NCBI RefSeq assembly: GCF_001008165.2
Contig: NZ_CP011452.2
Location: 2,108,001-2,172,000, forward strand
Direction: 5' to 3'
Source of the DNA: Croceibacterium atlanticum
GTDB lineage: Bacteria; Pseudomonadota; Alphaproteobacteria; Sphingomonadales; Sphingomonadaceae
DNA length: 64,000 nt
Part shown: positions 63,432 to 64,000 of the stretch, in pieces
Layout of the letters: every line of letters starts with the position of its first letter
Numbering within the stretch: position 1 is the stretch's first letter
The notes under the pieces: generated by a model
What the model saw: the letters and a program-made list of their open reading frames with translations, nothing else
What the model was told of the DNA's origin: nothing
Database searches by the model: none
Program-made: the position numbers and the translations under genes

Positions 63432-64000
63432 TTACTGGTAGAGCGAACCGGTATTGACGATCGGGTTCACTTCCCGCTCCCCGCACAGCACGACCATGAG
63501 GTTGGAAACCATCGCTGCCCGCCTTTCGTCATCCAGCTCGATAATCTGGTCGCTGCTCAATTTGTCGAGCGCCATCTCCACCATGCTGACCGCGCCCATC
63601 ACCAGCTTGGCCCGCGCAGCGATCACCGCCTCTGCCTGCTGCCGGCGAAGCATCGCCCCGGCAATTTCCGGTGCATAGGCCAGATGGGTCAGGCCCGCTT
63701 CATCCACCACGATCCCGGCAACGACCAGGCGTTCGTTCAGCTCGGCCTGCAACTCGCTGTTGATCACATCGGCACTGCCGCGCAGCGTTGTCTGATCATC
63801 CTCGCTCATATCGTCATAGGGATGGCGCGCGCCGACGGTGCGCAGGCCTGCCTCGATCTGGATGTCCACGAATTCGCGATAATCGTCGACGTCGAAACTG
63901 GCCTGCGCCGTATCGCGCACGCGCCACACGACATTGCAGGCGATCTCGATCGGATTGCCGCGCAGATCGTTGATCTTCACCCGTTCCGAATGAACATTAT
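63432..64000 (-). CDS. SPFH domain-containing protein, C-terminal part
   Basis: The gene runs off the right edge; the visible frame extends through GTG 63980, which is internal because the frame continues as NVHSERVKINDLRGNPIEIACNVVWRVRDTAQASFDVDDYREFVDIQIEAG, typical SPFH (stomatin/prohibitin/flotillin) sequence. Later helical segments ADVINSELQAELNERLVVAGIVVDEAGLTHLAYAPEIAGAMLRRQQAEA are the coiled-coil part. Membrane microdomain scaffold with unknown specific role. The membrane helix expected at the N-terminus is beyond the window. Confidence 0.9.
   Translation of the reverse strand, partial: NVHSERVKINDLRGNPIEIACNVVWRVRDTAQASFDVDDYREFVDIQIEAGLRTVGARHPYDDMSEDDQTTLRGSADVINSELQAELNERLVVAGIVVDEAGLTHLAYAPEIAGAMLRRQQAEAVIAARAKLVMGAVSMVEMALDKLSSDQIIELDDERRAAMVSNLMVVLCGEREVNPIVNTGSLYQ

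Overview
The window reads as a piece of a high-GC alphaproteobacterial chromosome, most likely Sphingomonadales and probably the Erythrobacteraceae. This rests on the style of the GyrB, FtsK, MCC-beta and isovaleryl-CoA dehydrogenase sequences, on UrcA-family proteins, an HWE histidine kinase, a large TonB-dependent receptor and a pabB-pabC fusion. That placement is inference from protein flavour; there is no rRNA here. I see no tRNA or rRNA gene, transposase, integrase, phage gene or CRISPR array. The window is mostly ordinary core genome, densely packed, with a few accessory-looking spots.

Layout. 1-5.6 kb: zinc-finger protein end, exported protein, DUF924 protein, PhoA-type alkaline phosphatase, then a three-gene minus-strand operon (AhpD-like, PPOX-like, NTF2-like) divergent from a LysR regulator. 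5.6-9 kb: YpeA acetyltransferase, guaA, then two urcA paralogues that share promoter sequence and terminator-like hairpins and flank a 27-codon ORF. 9-13 kb: gyrB and two tandem paralogous lipoproteins, the second with a repeated 14-bp motif upstream. 13-17 kb: two leucine-degradation genes (liuB, liuA) around an esterase. 17-21 kb: an HWE kinase apparently co-transcribed with a two-gene osmoprotectant ABC transporter whose permease is fused to its binding protein. 21-29 kb: MidA-like methyltransferase, lgt, glnD, an mreB without mreCD, PilZ, yggS, ThiE-like protein.

29-36.6 kb: ftsK, an unassigned protein, TonB receptor divergent from a MarR regulator, GDSL hydrolase. 36.7-44.6 kb: ABC-F ATPase, flavin reductase, alanine dehydrogenase, a GGDEF protein whose probable signal peptide carries an in-frame TAG, thioesterase and oligopeptidase B. 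44.6-52.7 kb: aminopeptidase P, VOC protein, EF-hand protein with an OmpR-type two-component pair, M1 aminopeptidase. 52.7-58.7 kb: HerA-like ATPase and the tightly overlapping run pabBC-aminotransferase-rluA-arfB, then rpmG. 58.8-64 kb: lolA, a candidate structured small RNA, xth, ribA with a decayed RibB-like front half, GNAT, beta-helix protein, an Arc-like protein and the start of an SPFH protein.

Pathways that come together: folate (pabBC), riboflavin (ribA), purine (guaA), nitrogen sensing (glnD), lipoprotein traffic (lgt, lolA), cell shape and division (mreB, ftsK), peptide breakdown (three peptidases) and leucine catabolism. I found no clear new defence or biosynthetic system. The best leads are the urcA locus, the small-RNA candidate, the stop codon inside the GGDEF signal peptide, the kinase-osmoprotectant operon and the RibBA remnant.
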